From the NCBI GenBank assembly GCA_020634335.1, contig JACKBY010000019.1, forward strand, positions 1 to 64,000: a stretch of 64,000 bases of DNA, written 5' to 3'. Under the pieces are notes generated by a model. That model saw only the letters and a program-made list of their open reading frames with translations. It did not search any database and was not told the DNA's origin. Within the stretch, counting starts at the first letter, position 1; every line of letters starts with the position of its first letter. Below, piece by piece: positions 9,260 to 19,714 of this stretch. The translations under genes and the position numbers were made by a program. This DNA comes from Promineifilum sp. (lineage in GTDB: Bacteria; Chloroflexota; Anaerolineae; Promineifilales; Promineifilaceae).

Positions 9260-10114
9260 ATGACTGATCCCACTACACCGCCTCTGATCGTCGCCTTCGT
9301 GGCCGACCTTATGTTCACGATGCGAATTGCCAAGGTTGTCGAGCATATCGGCTACCGGATCATCTGGATCGAATCAGCCGATCAGCTTGGTTCGCTCATC
9401 CTCCAGCATGAACTGGAGACACCCGGCGAGCTGCTCCGTGGGCGTGAAGGTCGCCTCTTCGATCAGGTGACCTTGTGGCAACCAGCCCTGCTGCTGTTCG
9501 ATCTCAATAATGCCGCCATCCCCTGGCGCGAGTGGATCGCCGCGCTCAAGTCGGCCGCCGCCACGCGCCGTATCCCGGTGATGTGCTTCGGCTCGCACGA
9601 AGACGTCGCCACGATGAGCGCGGCCAAGAGCGCCGGGGCCGACGCAGTGCTGGCGCGTTCACGCTTCACGGCCGACATGCCCGCCTTATTCCAGCGCTAC
9701 GCACGCATCCCTGACCATACCGCCCTGGGTGCGGCTTGCGCCGAACCCCTGGCGGATCTGGCCCGCCAGGGTATCGCGCGGTTCAACCAGGGCGAATATT
9801 ATCCGGCCCACGACTTACTGGAAGAGGCCTGGGTTGTCGATGAAAGCGCCGGCCGCGATCTCTACCGAGGTATCCTGCAGGTCGGGATCGCCTACTATCA
9901 AATCGAGCAAGGCAACTACCGTGGCGCGGTCAAGATGTTGTTGCGTGTGCGCCAGTGGCTCGATCCACTGCCGGATACATGCCGGGGCGTGAACGTGGCC
10001 GCCCTCCGGGCCAACGTCGACCGCGTCTATGCCGCGCTCGTCGCCCTGGGGCCGGATGGCGTCAAGGAGTTTGACCGCTCGCTGTTTGCAAAGGTCACGC
10101 TCATCGAGGCGTAA
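9260..10114 (+). CDS. Receiver-like domain fused to DUF309
   Basis: 284 residues. The first ~150 follow a receiver fold: an aspartate in LLLFDLNN at the usual phosphoacceptor position, then IPVMCFG and an AAKSAGADAVL segment. The usual lysine appears replaced by arginine (ARSRF) and the acidic pocket has only one aspartate (VADLMF), so this may be a pseudo-receiver. The C-terminal ~120 residues carry the DUF309 signature (GIARFNQGEYYPAHDLLEEAW), a helical domain of unknown function. ATG 9260 is preferred to earlier in-frame starts because they precede the promoter. It probably acts as a cytoplasmic sensor or adaptor; no histidine kinase is nearby. Confidence 0.75.
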   Translation: MTDPTTPPLIVAFVADLMFTMRIAKVVEHIGYRIIWIESADQLGSLILQHELETPGELLRGREGRLFDQVTLWQPALLLFDLNNAAIPWREWIAALKSAAATRRIPVMCFGSHEDVATMSAAKSAGADAVLARSRFTADMPALFQRYARIPDHTALGAACAEPLADLARQGIARFNQGEYYPAHDLLEEAWVVDESAGRDLYRGILQVGIAYYQIEQGNYRGAVKMLLRVRQWLDPLPDTCRGVNVAALRANVDRVYAALVALGPDGVKEFDRSLFAKVTLIEA

Positions 10115-10248
10115 AAACGACCGGCCGGCAGATGGCGGGATTCGCTTGACGAGGCCGGGATCATCGCGCATTATCCACTGTCCACCAAAATAAATTGAGG
10201 CGAGTCCGGTTTTCGTGGGGAAGCCGGGCTTGTCTGTGAGAGGTAATT

Positions 10249-10986
10249 ATGACTGCTGCATATTTTCCCCGAACGGCGATGTTCATCTTCGCCCATCCGG
10301 ACGACATCGAGTTCGGCGTTGCCGGCACAGCGGCCAAATGGGCGCAGGCCGGCAGTCGCGTCATCTACGTGGTCATCACCGACGGCAATGTGGGCAGCCA
10401 CGACGACGGCATGACGGCCGAAAAGCTGGCCGAGATTCGCCGGGCAGAACAAACGGCCGCCGGCGAAGTCGCCGGGGCAGAGTGCGTCTTTCTCGGCTAC
10501 CATGACGGGTTTCTGCAACCCACCCTCGAGTTGCGCAAGGATCTGGTGCGTCTGATTCGCCAATACAAGCCGGATGCCGTCGTCTGCACAGACCCGACCA
10601 ACTTCTTCCCCACCGAAAATTACATCAACCATCCCGATCATCGCGCCGGCGGAACGGCCGCCCTCGACGCCGTCTTCCCGGCGGCCGAAATGGACCTGCT
10701 CTATCCCGATCTAGCCGCCGAGGGACTGACCGGCCACAAGGTCGATTACGTTTTCATCACCTTCAGCGATCGCGTCAATTACTTCGTCGACATCACCGAT
10801 ACAATCGATCTCAAGATAGAGGCCTTGAGGAAACACGTTAGCCAGCTCGAAGCCTGGGACCCGGCCGACATGCTGCGCGAATGGGCGGCTGAAACGGGCA
10901 AGCGGGTCGGCTTTGCTTATGCTGAAGGCTTCTATCGAATCACCCAGAAATCGCTGGATACGCCCGCCCCACAGCCGGAGGTATAG
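10249..10986 (+). CDS. PIG-L/LmbE family deacetylase
   Basis: 245 residues. The family zinc motifs are present: H16-P-D-D near the N-terminus, and H128-P-D-H131, whose histidine completes the metal site. PIG-L enzymes remove N-acetyl groups from GlcNAc-containing substrates such as GlcNAc-inositol or GlcNAc-malate, so a role in thiol cofactor synthesis or in the adjacent sugar cluster is possible. An AGAGGT site lies about 7 nt before the ATG. The gene ends at a perfect hairpin (11008-11031) that separates it from the next transcription unit, so co-regulation with the sugar cluster is unproven. Confidence 0.85.
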   Translation: MTAAYFPRTAMFIFAHPDDIEFGVAGTAAKWAQAGSRVIYVVITDGNVGSHDDGMTAEKLAEIRRAEQTAAGEVAGAECVFLGYHDGFLQPTLELRKDLVRLIRQYKPDAVVCTDPTNFFPTENYINHPDHRAGGTAALDAVFPAAEMDLLYPDLAAEGLTGHKVDYVFITFSDRVNYFVDITDTIDLKIEALRKHVSQLEAWDPADMLREWAAETGKRVGFAYAEGFYRITQKSLDTPAPQPEV

Positions 10987-11007
10987 TTCTGCGGCCAGTC
11001 TTTGAAC

Positions 11008-11031
11008 AACCAGGCGCCGGTACGCCTGGTT
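11008..11031 (+). terminator. Hairpin after the PIG-L gene
   Basis: AACCAGGCG (11008-11016) and CGCCTGGTT (11023-11031) pair perfectly over 9 bp with a 6-nt loop. The distal arm overlaps the -35 box of the next promoter. Confidence 0.6.
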
Positions 11032-11059
11032 GGAATCCCCATGTCAATGAGTGTAAACT
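11030..11059 (+). promoter_or_regulatory. Promoter of the sugar cluster
   Basis: TTGGAA (11030-11035), an 18-bp spacer, then TAAACT (11054-11059). Only 9 nt separate the -10 from ATG 11069 and no Shine-Dalgarno sequence fits between them, so the mRNA is probably leaderless or nearly so. Confidence 0.45.
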
Positions 11060-11068
11060 AACGCGGTT

Positions 11069-12076
11069 ATGGCACGCAAGAGAATCCTCTTCATCGGCGG
11101 GTCGCTGAATATGACCCGCATGACCCATGCGGTCGGCTGTCACTTATGGGACGAATTCGACTGTTGGTTTAGCCCTTTCTACTCCGATGGGCTATACGAT
11201 ATTTTAGCCAGCAATAGCGATCTGCTTGATTTCACCATTCTGGGCGGCAATTTTCGCCGGCAGACGGACGCCTACCTGAACCTGCACAATCTGCCCATCG
11301 ACTACCGGGGCCAAGCCCGAGAGTACGACCTCTACGTGGCGACGACCGACCTGTACGTCCCCAAGAATCTGCGCGACAAGCCATTTATCCTGATCCAGGA
11401 AGGCATGACCGATCCCGAAGGATTCATGTACCATCTGGTGCGCCGATTCAAGCTGCCGCGTTATCTCGCCAGCACGTCGACTAATGGTTTGTCGAACCAA
11501 TATCGCTACTTCTGTGTCGGCTCCGAAGGATACCGCGATTTCTTCATCCGCAAGGGCGTCAAGCAAGAGAAGCTGATCGTGACCGGCATTCCCAATTACG
11601 ACAACTGTGCTGCGTACCTGGACAATGACTTTCCCTTGCGCGATTACGTCCTGGTGGCGACCTCCGACGCGCGCGAGACCTACAAATTTGACAATCGCAA
11701 GAAATTCCTGCGCCGGGTTGTCGAGATAGCCGACGGCCGTCCCATTGTTTTCAAGCTTCACCCCAATGAAAAATTCGAGCGGGCCATTCGTGAAATACAC
11801 GAGGTGGTGGGCGAGGTGCCCATCTACACCGACGGCAACACCGATCACATGATCGCCAACTGCCAGGCGCTCATCTGCCAATACTCGACAGTGGTCTATA
11901 CGGGCATTGCCCTCAACAAGGAAGTGCACTCCTATTTCGATCTGGAGATGCTGAAGCGGCTGGCGCCGATGCAGAACGGCGGCACATCCGGCCGGAATAT
12001 CGCCCGCGTTTGCCGCCACATCCTGTTGGGCGAACCCGTTCGCTGGGAGGAATTCCTGACCCATGACCCCGCCTAG
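11069..12076 (+). CDS. GT-B-like protein of a surface-sugar cluster (epimerase/glycosyltransferase fold)
   Basis: 335 residues. An N-terminal Rossmann-like start (RILFIGGSLNMTRMTHAVG) and a C-terminal half with IVFKLHPNEKFE, YTDGNTDHMIANC and ICQYSTVVYTGIAL resemble CDP-glycerol glycerophosphotransferase-like or UDP-GlcNAc 2-epimerase-like GT-B proteins. The HPNE motif and a downstream serine/threonine-rich substrate loop are typical of that fold. It overlaps the following cytidylyltransferase gene by 14 bp and is the first gene of the cluster. It could be the transferase that uses the CMP-sugar made by the cluster; a 2-epimerase role is the alternative. I could not assign an exact family. 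Confidence 0.6.
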   Translation: MARKRILFIGGSLNMTRMTHAVGCHLWDEFDCWFSPFYSDGLYDILASNSDLLDFTILGGNFRRQTDAYLNLHNLPIDYRGQAREYDLYVATTDLYVPKNLRDKPFILIQEGMTDPEGFMYHLVRRFKLPRYLASTSTNGLSNQYRYFCVGSEGYRDFFIRKGVKQEKLIVTGIPNYDNCAAYLDNDFPLRDYVLVATSDARETYKFDNRKKFLRRVVEIADGRPIVFKLHPNEKFERAIREIHEVVGEVPIYTDGNTDHMIANCQALICQYSTVVYTGIALNKEVHSYFDLEMLKRLAPMQNGGTSGRNIARVCRHILLGEPVRWEEFLTHDPA

Positions 12077-12875
12077 CGACGGCATCGTCACTGTCATCCA
12101 GGCCCGTACCGGCTCGACACGCTTGCCCAACAAGGTACTGCTGCCTCTGGCCGGCCAGCCCTTGCTGACGCGCATGGTGGAGCGCGTGCTGGCCGCATCA
12201 CGGATCGGGACTGTGGTGGTGGCAACAACTACCCAGGCAGCCGACGATCCCATCGACGATCTGTGCCGCGCCGAGGGCTTCCCGTGCTACCGGGGAGACG
12301 CCGATGATCTGCTCGACCGCCATTATCAGGCCGGGAAGCTATACAATGCGTCGGCGGTCATCAAAATCCCCTCCGATTGCCCACTCATCGACCCGCGTGT
12401 CATCGACCGGGTCATCACTTATTATCTGGACCATCTCGGCCGGTTCGACTACGTGAGCAACCTGCATCCGGCCACCTATCCCGACGGCAACGATGTGGAG
12501 ATCATAGCCATGGAGGCACTGGCTACGGCGCATCGCGAAGCCGCGCGGCCGCTGGAACGCGAGCACACCACGCCCTTTCTGTGGGAAAATCCCCACCGCT
12601 TCCGCATCGGCAACGTCACGTGGGAAACTGGACTGGACTATTCCATGAGCCATCGCTGGACCATAGACTACAAAGAAGATTACCATTTCATCGCCGCCGT
12701 CTATGATGGACTATTCGGGGATGATCCGCTCTTTGGCCTGGAAGACATTCTGAACTTTCTGGCAACCCATCAGGAAGTGGCGGCCCTCAACAGCCGTTAC
12801 GCAGGAGTAAACTGGTATCGCCATCACATGGACGAACTCAAGACGGTGTCGGCCGCGCAAACCCGACGAATATAA
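12063..12875 (+). CDS. SpsF/NeuA-like cytidylyltransferase
   Basis: 270 residues. The N-terminal nucleotide-binding signature VIQARTGSTRLPNKVL is characteristic of the SpsF/acylneuraminate cytidylyltransferase family, followed by KIPSDCPLIDPRVID with the metal-coordinating aspartates. It should activate a sugar acid as its CMP derivative. The start overlaps the upstream gene by 14 bp. Together with the NeuB-family synthase and KdsC-like phosphatase further along, it supports a nonulosonate-type pathway. The final ~50 residues (HMDELKTVSAA) are an extension. The identity of the activated sugar cannot be read from sequence. Confidence 0.8.
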   Translation: MTPPSDGIVTVIQARTGSTRLPNKVLLPLAGQPLLTRMVERVLAASRIGTVVVATTTQAADDPIDDLCRAEGFPCYRGDADDLLDRHYQAGKLYNASAVIKIPSDCPLIDPRVIDRVITYYLDHLGRFDYVSNLHPATYPDGNDVEIIAMEALATAHREAARPLEREHTTPFLWENPHRFRIGNVTWETGLDYSMSHRWTIDYKEDYHFIAAVYDGLFGDDPLFGLEDILNFLATHQEVAALNSRYAGVNWYRHHMDELKTVSAAQTRRI

Positions 12876-12887
12876 CAACGACTAGCC

Positions 12888-12911
12888 CCCGGTTTCTAGG
12901 AAGAAACCGGG
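12888..12911. repeat. Short perfect hairpin repeat
   Basis: CCCGGTTTC (12888-12896) and GAAACCGGG (12903-12911) flank TAGGAA. A T-run is absent. It sits between the cytidylyltransferase and transketolase genes and may attenuate or protect the transcript. Confidence 0.55.
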
Positions 12912-12929
12912 TTCCAAAGAGATCAAACA

Positions 12930-13787
<858 letters not shown>

Positions 13788-13802
13788 GAGATCTACAGAT
13801 TT

Positions 13803-13857
13803 CATAGATGTCACAGATTAAGAATTTTTCTTCAATCTGCGACATCTGTGTAATCCG
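13803..13857. repeat. Dispersed palindromic repeat, copy A
   Basis: Imperfect hairpin: 13803-13824 pairs with 13831-13850 around a TTTTTC loop. The right end CATCTGTGTAATCCG (13843-13857) matches CATCCGTGTAATCTG at 45962-45976 in 13 of 15 bases, so both belong to one family. Confidence 0.6.
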
Positions 13858-13877
13858 TCGTTTCGTCCGGAGAAACC

Positions 13878-14789
13878 ATGAAGAATTACGAACAAACCTT
13901 GCTGGAGATGATGGCCGACGATGAGCGCATCATCGTCATGACGGCCGAGAATCGCGCCGCCATCCGTAACCTGCCGAACCTGGCCCCAGGCCGCTTCATC
14001 GACACCGGCATTACCGAACAGACGATGGTCGGGGCGGCCGCCGGGCTGGCCTTGCGCGGCCGCATCCCCGTACTCCACGCGCTGGCGACGTTCCTGACCC
14101 TGCGCGCCTTTGAATTCGTTCGCACCGACGTGGGCATCGGCAACCTGCCGGTCAAACTGGTCGGCGGCGTGCCCGGATTCCTGTCTGACGGCAACGGGCC
14201 AACCCATCAGGCCATCGAAGACGTGGCGCTAATGCGCGGCATCCCGCACATGCACGTCTTCTGTCCGGCCGACGAGCAGGACATGCTGCTGGCCCTGCCC
14301 CACATCATCAACAGCCCCAACCCCACTTACATCCGCTACAATGGACTCAAGCCGGTCGTCAACCACGCCGGCGATTTCGCGATCGGCCGGGCCGAACAAG
14401 TATCGGACGGGACGGACATTGCCATCCTCGTCTATGGAATGCTCTTCGCCCAGGCCTGGGAAGCCAAGGCACTGCTGGAGGCCGAAGGGCTGTCGGTTCG
14501 CCTCATCAACGTGCGGATGCCCAAGCCAATCGACGAGGAAGCGGTATTGCGCGCCGCCCGCGAGACGAATCTGCTGGTCACGCTCGAAGATCATTTCCTG
14601 ACCGGCGGCCTCTACTCCATCGTTGCCGAGACGCTGCTGCACCACGGCGAGACGGCCGACGTGTTGCCCTTCGCCCTCGACGAGCGCTGGTTCCGGCCGG
14701 CGCTGCTCAACGATGTCCTTCAGTACGAGGGCTTCACCGGCGAGCAAATCGCCGCCCGGATTCTGGAGCGGGTCCCGACCCGCGTCTGA
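13878..14789 (+). CDS. Transketolase, C-terminal subunit
   Basis: 303 residues. Contains the pyrimidine-binding region with the catalytic glutamate in DTGITEQTMVGAAAGLA, then the C-terminal transketolase fold (DIAILVYGMLFAQAWEAKALLEAEGLSVRLINV would be its start; LVTLEDHFLTGGL near the end). It completes the split transketolase with the preceding gene. A CGGAGA ribosome site precedes the ATG. The distance to the aminotransferase is 80 bp, so the genes probably form one unit. Alternatively the pair could act like 1-deoxyxylulose-5-phosphate synthase-type enzymes, but the lengths and motifs fit transketolase better. Confidence 0.9.
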   Translation: MKNYEQTLLEMMADDERIIVMTAENRAAIRNLPNLAPGRFIDTGITEQTMVGAAAGLALRGRIPVLHALATFLTLRAFEFVRTDVGIGNLPVKLVGGVPGFLSDGNGPTHQAIEDVALMRGIPHMHVFCPADEQDMLLALPHIINSPNPTYIRYNGLKPVVNHAGDFAIGRAEQVSDGTDIAILVYGMLFAQAWEAKALLEAEGLSVRLINVRMPKPIDEEAVLRAARETNLLVTLEDHFLTGGLYSIVAETLLHHGETADVLPFALDERWFRPALLNDVLQYEGFTGEQIAARILERVPTRV

Positions 14790-14869
14790 TCAACGTTATA
14801 GCCCGAGTTGTTTAATTCGTGTTCCCGGCCGCCGGAAGAGGAACCCAGGCCATATAAAGGATAAAAAAC

Positions 14870-16207
14870 ATGCCTAATCAAGTCCGACTGAACCAGGACT
14901 ACCCCAACATCACCGAATCGGAAAAGCTCTACGAGCGAGCCCAGGGTCTCATGCCCGCCTTCGCCCAGACCCTGGCCAAAGGTCCGACGCAATATGTCGA
15001 TGGCGTGGCCCCCAAGTACCTGCGCCGCGCCAAAGGCGCGCGCGTGTGGGACGTAGACGGCAACGAATATCTCGACTACAACATGGCTATCGGTCCCATA
15101 TCGCTCGGCTATGGCTACGAGGTGGTCGACGATGCTATTCGCCGGCAACTCGAAGACGGCATCGTCTTCCCGCTCATCCACCCCCTGGAAGTCGAAATCG
15201 CCGAACTCATTCGCGAAGTCATCCCCAATGCCGAGAGCGTGCGCTTTGCCAAGGCCGGGGCCGAGGTCACCAGCGCCGCTGTCCGCCTGGCCCGCGCCTA
15301 CACGGGCCGCGACAAGGTCCTCTGCTGTGGCTATCACGGCTGGCACGACTGGTACATCGGCATCACCGCCCGCGATATGGGCGTGCCCCAGGCCGTGAAA
15401 GACCTCGTGTATACCTTCAATTATAACGATATGGATTCGGTCTCGGCCGCTCTCGATCAGGATACCGCCTGCGTCATCCTGGAACCGATGACCTTCGACT
15501 TCCCCAAGGATGACTTTTTGGCCAAGTTGAAGGCGGCCTGCGAAGCCAACGGCAGCCTGCTCATCTTCGATGAGATGTGGACCGGCTTCCGCTGGGCGTT
15601 GGGTGGAGCGCAGGAATTTTTTGGCGTTACGGCCGATCTGGCGTGCTATTCCAAAGCCATCGCCAACGGCATGCCCATTGCCGTTCTGGCCGGGCGAGCC
15701 GACGTGATGTCATTGCTCGACCAACACGTCTTCTTCTTCACCACCTTCGGCGGTGAGGCGCTGTCGCTGGCCGCGACGGGGGCCACCATTCGCGAACTGC
15801 ACGACAAGAACGTGCCCGCCGACCTGGCCCGCAAGGGTCAAAAACTGATGGAGGGCTACAACGACATCGCCACAGAGCTGGGCATCCGTGACATCACCCA
15901 CTGCAAGGGCCACCCGGCGCGTGGCCTGATCGTTTTCGACGACAAGAGCGGCCAAAGTCTGCTCATGAAATCATTCGTGCAGCAGGAACTCATCAAGCGC
16001 GGCATCCTCTGGTCGGGCTTCCACAACATGTGCTACAGCCATACCGAAGCCGATCTCGATTATACGCTGGCCGCCTATAGCGAAGTCCTGGCCCTTTTCA
16101 AGAGCGCATTGCAGGACGGTGAGCTGGAAGACCGCCTGCGCGGTCGCCCCGTCCAGCCGGTCTTCCGCCGCACGGACAGCTTTAATTTGAAGCCGGCCAA
16201 GCAGTAG
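14870..16207 (+). CDS. Class III aminotransferase (glutamate-1-semialdehyde aminomutase-like)
   Basis: 445 residues, PLP fold type I. The PLP lysine is K262 in CYSKAIANGMP; the preceding ILEPMTFDF and LIFDEMWTGFR carry the cofactor-binding aspartate/glutamate, and FTTFGGEALSLAA is the typical class III loop. Members of this subgroup found in sugar clusters add an amino group to keto or aldehyde sugars, unlike the HemL enzyme of tetrapyrrole synthesis. An AAGGAT site lies upstream and the SDR gene starts 12 bp after the stop. In the pathway it may aminate the ketose produced by the transketolase or SDR. Substrate unknown. Confidence 0.85.
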   Translation: MPNQVRLNQDYPNITESEKLYERAQGLMPAFAQTLAKGPTQYVDGVAPKYLRRAKGARVWDVDGNEYLDYNMAIGPISLGYGYEVVDDAIRRQLEDGIVFPLIHPLEVEIAELIREVIPNAESVRFAKAGAEVTSAAVRLARAYTGRDKVLCCGYHGWHDWYIGITARDMGVPQAVKDLVYTFNYNDMDSVSAALDQDTACVILEPMTFDFPKDDFLAKLKAACEANGSLLIFDEMWTGFRWALGGAQEFFGVTADLACYSKAIANGMPIAVLAGRADVMSLLDQHVFFFTTFGGEALSLAATGATIRELHDKNVPADLARKGQKLMEGYNDIATELGIRDITHCKGHPARGLIVFDDKSGQSLLMKSFVQQELIKRGILWSGFHNMCYSHTEADLDYTLAAYSEVLALFKSALQDGELEDRLRGRPVQPVFRRTDSFNLKPAKQ

Positions 16208-16219
16208 AGGAACCAAACG

Positions 16220-17029
16220 ATGGAAGAAAATATTTTCTCGCTGGCCGGCAAGACGGCCATCGTTACCGGCGCGCTGGGGCTGATCGGCCGCAAGCATTGC
16301 GAAGCCCTGGCCGCTCACGGGGCCAACGTCATCGTCGCCGACCTCGACGCCACGGCTTCGGCCGAATTTGCCGCCACGCTGCCCACCCCGTCGCTCGGCC
16401 TGGCGCTCGATGTGACCGCGCCTGATTCCATCACCTCGCTGCGCGACGCCGCGCTGGAACACTTCGGCCATCTGGACGTATTGGTCAACAATGCCGCCAT
16501 CAATGATATGTTCGAGAACCCCTCCCTGGCCGCCGAGCAATCGCGCTTCGAAAACTACCCACCGGCGATGTGGCAAAAATCGCTCGACGTCAACGTGACT
16601 GGCGTCTTTCTGTGCGCGCAAATTCTGGGCACACCAATGGCCCAACAAGGCCAGGGTAGTATCATCAACGTCGCCTCGACCTACGGCATTGTCGCCCCCG
16701 ATCAGTCGCTCTATCTGACGCCCGACGGCCGCCAGCCCTTCTACAAGTCGCCCGCCTACCCGACTACCAAGGGAGCAGTCATCGCCTTCACCCGCTTTCT
16801 GGCCGCCTACTGGGGCCACGCCGGGGTGCGCGTCAACACGCTTTCGCCGGGCGGCGTGGAGAACAACCAGCAGGAATATTTCATCGACAACTACGCCGCG
16901 CGAACGATGCTGCGCCGCATGGCCGCGCCGACCGATTATCAGGGTGCGCTCGTCTTCCTGGCCTCAGACGCCTCGGCTTACATGACCGGAGCCAATCTGG
17001 TGGTCGATGGTGGCTGGACGGCGTGGTGA
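16220..17029 (+). CDS. Short-chain dehydrogenase/reductase
   Basis: 269 residues, classical SDR. The nucleotide-binding motif is TGALGLIG near 13-20, NNAA stabilises the core, the catalytic serine lies in NVASTYG and the catalytic pair is Y180-PTT-K184. The ending GANLVVDGGWTAW is typical. It should interconvert a hydroxyl and keto group of a sugar intermediate using NAD(P). An AGAGGA site precedes the ATG. It is followed by a long inverted repeat containing a tandem duplication. In flagellar glycan clusters PtmA-type SDRs have a comparable place, but sequence alone does not show the same reaction here. Confidence 0.87.
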   Translation: MEENIFSLAGKTAIVTGALGLIGRKHCEALAAHGANVIVADLDATASAEFAATLPTPSLGLALDVTAPDSITSLRDAALEHFGHLDVLVNNAAINDMFENPSLAAEQSRFENYPPAMWQKSLDVNVTGVFLCAQILGTPMAQQGQGSIINVASTYGIVAPDQSLYLTPDGRQPFYKSPAYPTTKGAVIAFTRFLAAYWGHAGVRVNTLSPGGVENNQQEYFIDNYAARTMLRRMAAPTDYQGALVFLASDASAYMTGANLVVDGGWTAW

Positions 17030-17123
17030 TCAGTCAGTCAGTATGCACTAAGTCAGTAGGTCTGTCTTCAGTGAACTCATCTGGACCGACCTACCGGCTT
17101 ACCGACCTACCGGCTGACTGATC
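17028..17123. repeat. Inverted repeat with internal 16-bp tandem duplication
   Basis: GATCAGTCAG (17028-17037) pairs perfectly with CTGACTGATC (17114-17123); inside, GTAGGTC (17056-17062) can pair with GACCTAC at 17088-17094 or 17104-17110. The second arm consists of two tandem units, CCGACCTACCGGCTTA (17086-17101) and a copy differing by one base (17102-17117). It ends the SDR gene and abuts the next promoter. Confidence 0.6.
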
Positions 17124-17141
17124 TACTGAATACTGTATACT
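17114..17141 (+). promoter_or_regulatory. Promoter of the KdsC-like gene (leaderless)
   Basis: CTGACT (17114-17119), 16-bp spacer, TATACT (17136-17141), then only 7 nt to ATG 17149. No Shine-Dalgarno sequence is possible in that distance, so translation probably starts on a leaderless mRNA. This begins a separate unit inside the sugar cluster. Confidence 0.5.
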
Positions 17142-17148
17142 CCGCCTC

Positions 17149-17673
17149 ATGGATTTAACGAGCGATCTGCAACGTCGCGCCCGCGCCATCCGCTTCGTGC
17201 TGACTGACTGTGACGGCGTCCTCACCGACAACGGGGTATACTACTCCTCCGCCGGCGAGGAGTTGAAGCGCTTTTCGATTCGGGACGGCATGGGCGTCGA
17301 GCGCCTCCGCCGATTTGCCGCCGTCGACGTTGGCATCGTCACCGGCGAGCGGTCTGGCGCAGTGGAACGCCGGGCCGAAAAGCTAATGATCACCGAGTTA
17401 CATCTGGGAATCAAGGACAAGCCGGCCGTCTTACGGGAGATATTGGCCCGTCTGGGATTAAAAGCCGAACAGGTAGCCTACATCGGCGACGACACCAACG
17501 ACGTCGACATCATGCGACAAGTCGGCCTGGCGGCCTGTCCGGCCGACGCCACGCCGTTCGCGCGCGAAGTAGCGCATTACGTCTGCGCCAATCGAGGCGG
17601 CTACGGAGCGTTTCGCGATCTTGCCGAATTCATCATCGCCGCGCGCGCCGTGCCGGCTGCTTTGGGAGAATAG
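17149..17673 (+). CDS. KdsC-like HAD phosphatase
   Basis: 174 residues, matching the small cap-less KdsC subfamily. HAD motif I is D20-C-D22-GVLTDN, motif II is GIVTGE, the lysine is in LGIKDKPAV and motif IV is YIGDDTNDVD. KdsC enzymes hydrolyse KDO-8-phosphate; relatives hydrolyse nonulosonate-9-phosphates such as KDN-9-P. Five bases separate it from the NeuB-family synthase, so it probably dephosphorylates that enzyme's product. This implies the aldose precursor is phosphorylated. It is the first gene of the second transcription unit of the cluster. Confidence 0.85.
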   Translation: MDLTSDLQRRARAIRFVLTDCDGVLTDNGVYYSSAGEELKRFSIRDGMGVERLRRFAAVDVGIVTGERSGAVERRAEKLMITELHLGIKDKPAVLREILARLGLKAEQVAYIGDDTNDVDIMRQVGLAACPADATPFAREVAHYVCANRGGYGAFRDLAEFIIAARAVPAALGE

Positions 17674-17678
17674 TTTTT

Positions 17679-18573
<895 letters not shown>

Positions 18574-18587
<14 letters not shown>

Positions 18588-19695
18588 ACTGGACACCTCC
18601 CAAAAAAAGGACCGGGCGCGTTTCGTCGATTTCGCCTTCGATCTGTATAAGGACAGCCCGCTCTGGGTCCCCCCATTGCGATCGGACGCCATGAACTTGC
18701 TGGACCAGTCGAAGCATCCCTTCTATGAGCATTCCTATGCCGACTTCTTCGTCGTTGAGGAGGGTGACCGGGTACTCGGCCGCATGGCGATGCTCGAAAA
18801 CCGCAGCTTTAACAATTACCACAACACGCAGACGGCTTTCTTCGGCTATTTCGAGACCATCGAAGAGATCGAGGTCGCCCGCCTGCTGCTGCGCAAGGCT
18901 GTCGAATGGGCCAGGGAACACAACCTTGACACGATCATCGGGCCGCGCGGCCTGGCCGGCATCGACGGCAGCGTCCTCGTCGAGGGCTTCGATCACCGCC
19001 CGGCCATGACCATCCCCTACAACTATCCCTATTACGACGCCTACATCAAGGATTCCGGCTTCGACAAGGACACCGACTATCTGTCCGGCTATGCCCGCGG
19101 CGACCACGAGATTCCGCCGCGCCTTTACGAAATTGCGGCCAAGGTGAAGGAGAAAAGGGGCTACTGGATCAAGACCTTCGCTTCCAAGGCCGAAATTCGC
19201 GAATGGATTCCGAAGGCAATGATGGTCCACCGCCAGGCGATGAGCGGCTTGCACAGCTTCTACCCGCCGACCGAGGCCGAAACGCGCACGATCATCAATT
19301 CACTGCTGGTCATCGTCGACCCGTCGCTGATCAAGCTGGTGATGAAAGGCGATGAAATCGCCGGTTTCCTCATCGCCTATCACGACGTGTCGGCCGGATT
19401 GCAGAAGGCGCGCGGAAGGCTGTTTCCACTCGGTTGGTTCCACATCCTGCGCGACCGGCAAAAGACGGATTGGGTCAACGTCAACGGCCTGGGCTTGCTG
19501 CCGCAATATCGCGGGTTGGGCGCGAACGCCATGCTCTACACCGAGCTGCGCGACACCATTTCGTCCCACGGCTTCAAGCACATTGATATCGTGCAGGTCA
19601 ACGAGACGAACTTCAACAGCCGCTCGGACATGGAGACGATGGGCATTGAATGGTACAAACGCCACCGGCACTACCGGATGGCCGTGGAACCCTAG
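18574..19695 (+). CDS. GNAT-fold acyltransferase-like protein
   Basis: 373 residues. The C-terminal half contains a GNAT-like core: VNVNGLGLLPQYRGLGANAML carries the Q/R-x-x-G-x-G/A acetyl-CoA pyrophosphate loop, followed by HIDIVQVNETN. The N-terminal half (ADFFVVEEGDRVLGRMAM...) resembles another GNAT-like fold, so it may be a tandem GNAT protein. It overlaps the synthase by 14 bp, suggesting translational coupling. An N-acyl modification of the amino group installed by the aminotransferase would fit, but homologues of this length also occur outside sugar clusters. It faces the convergent Nudix gene 19 bp away. Confidence 0.65.
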
Positions 19696-19714
19696 ATGGG
19701 GAGCGATAGTCGGG

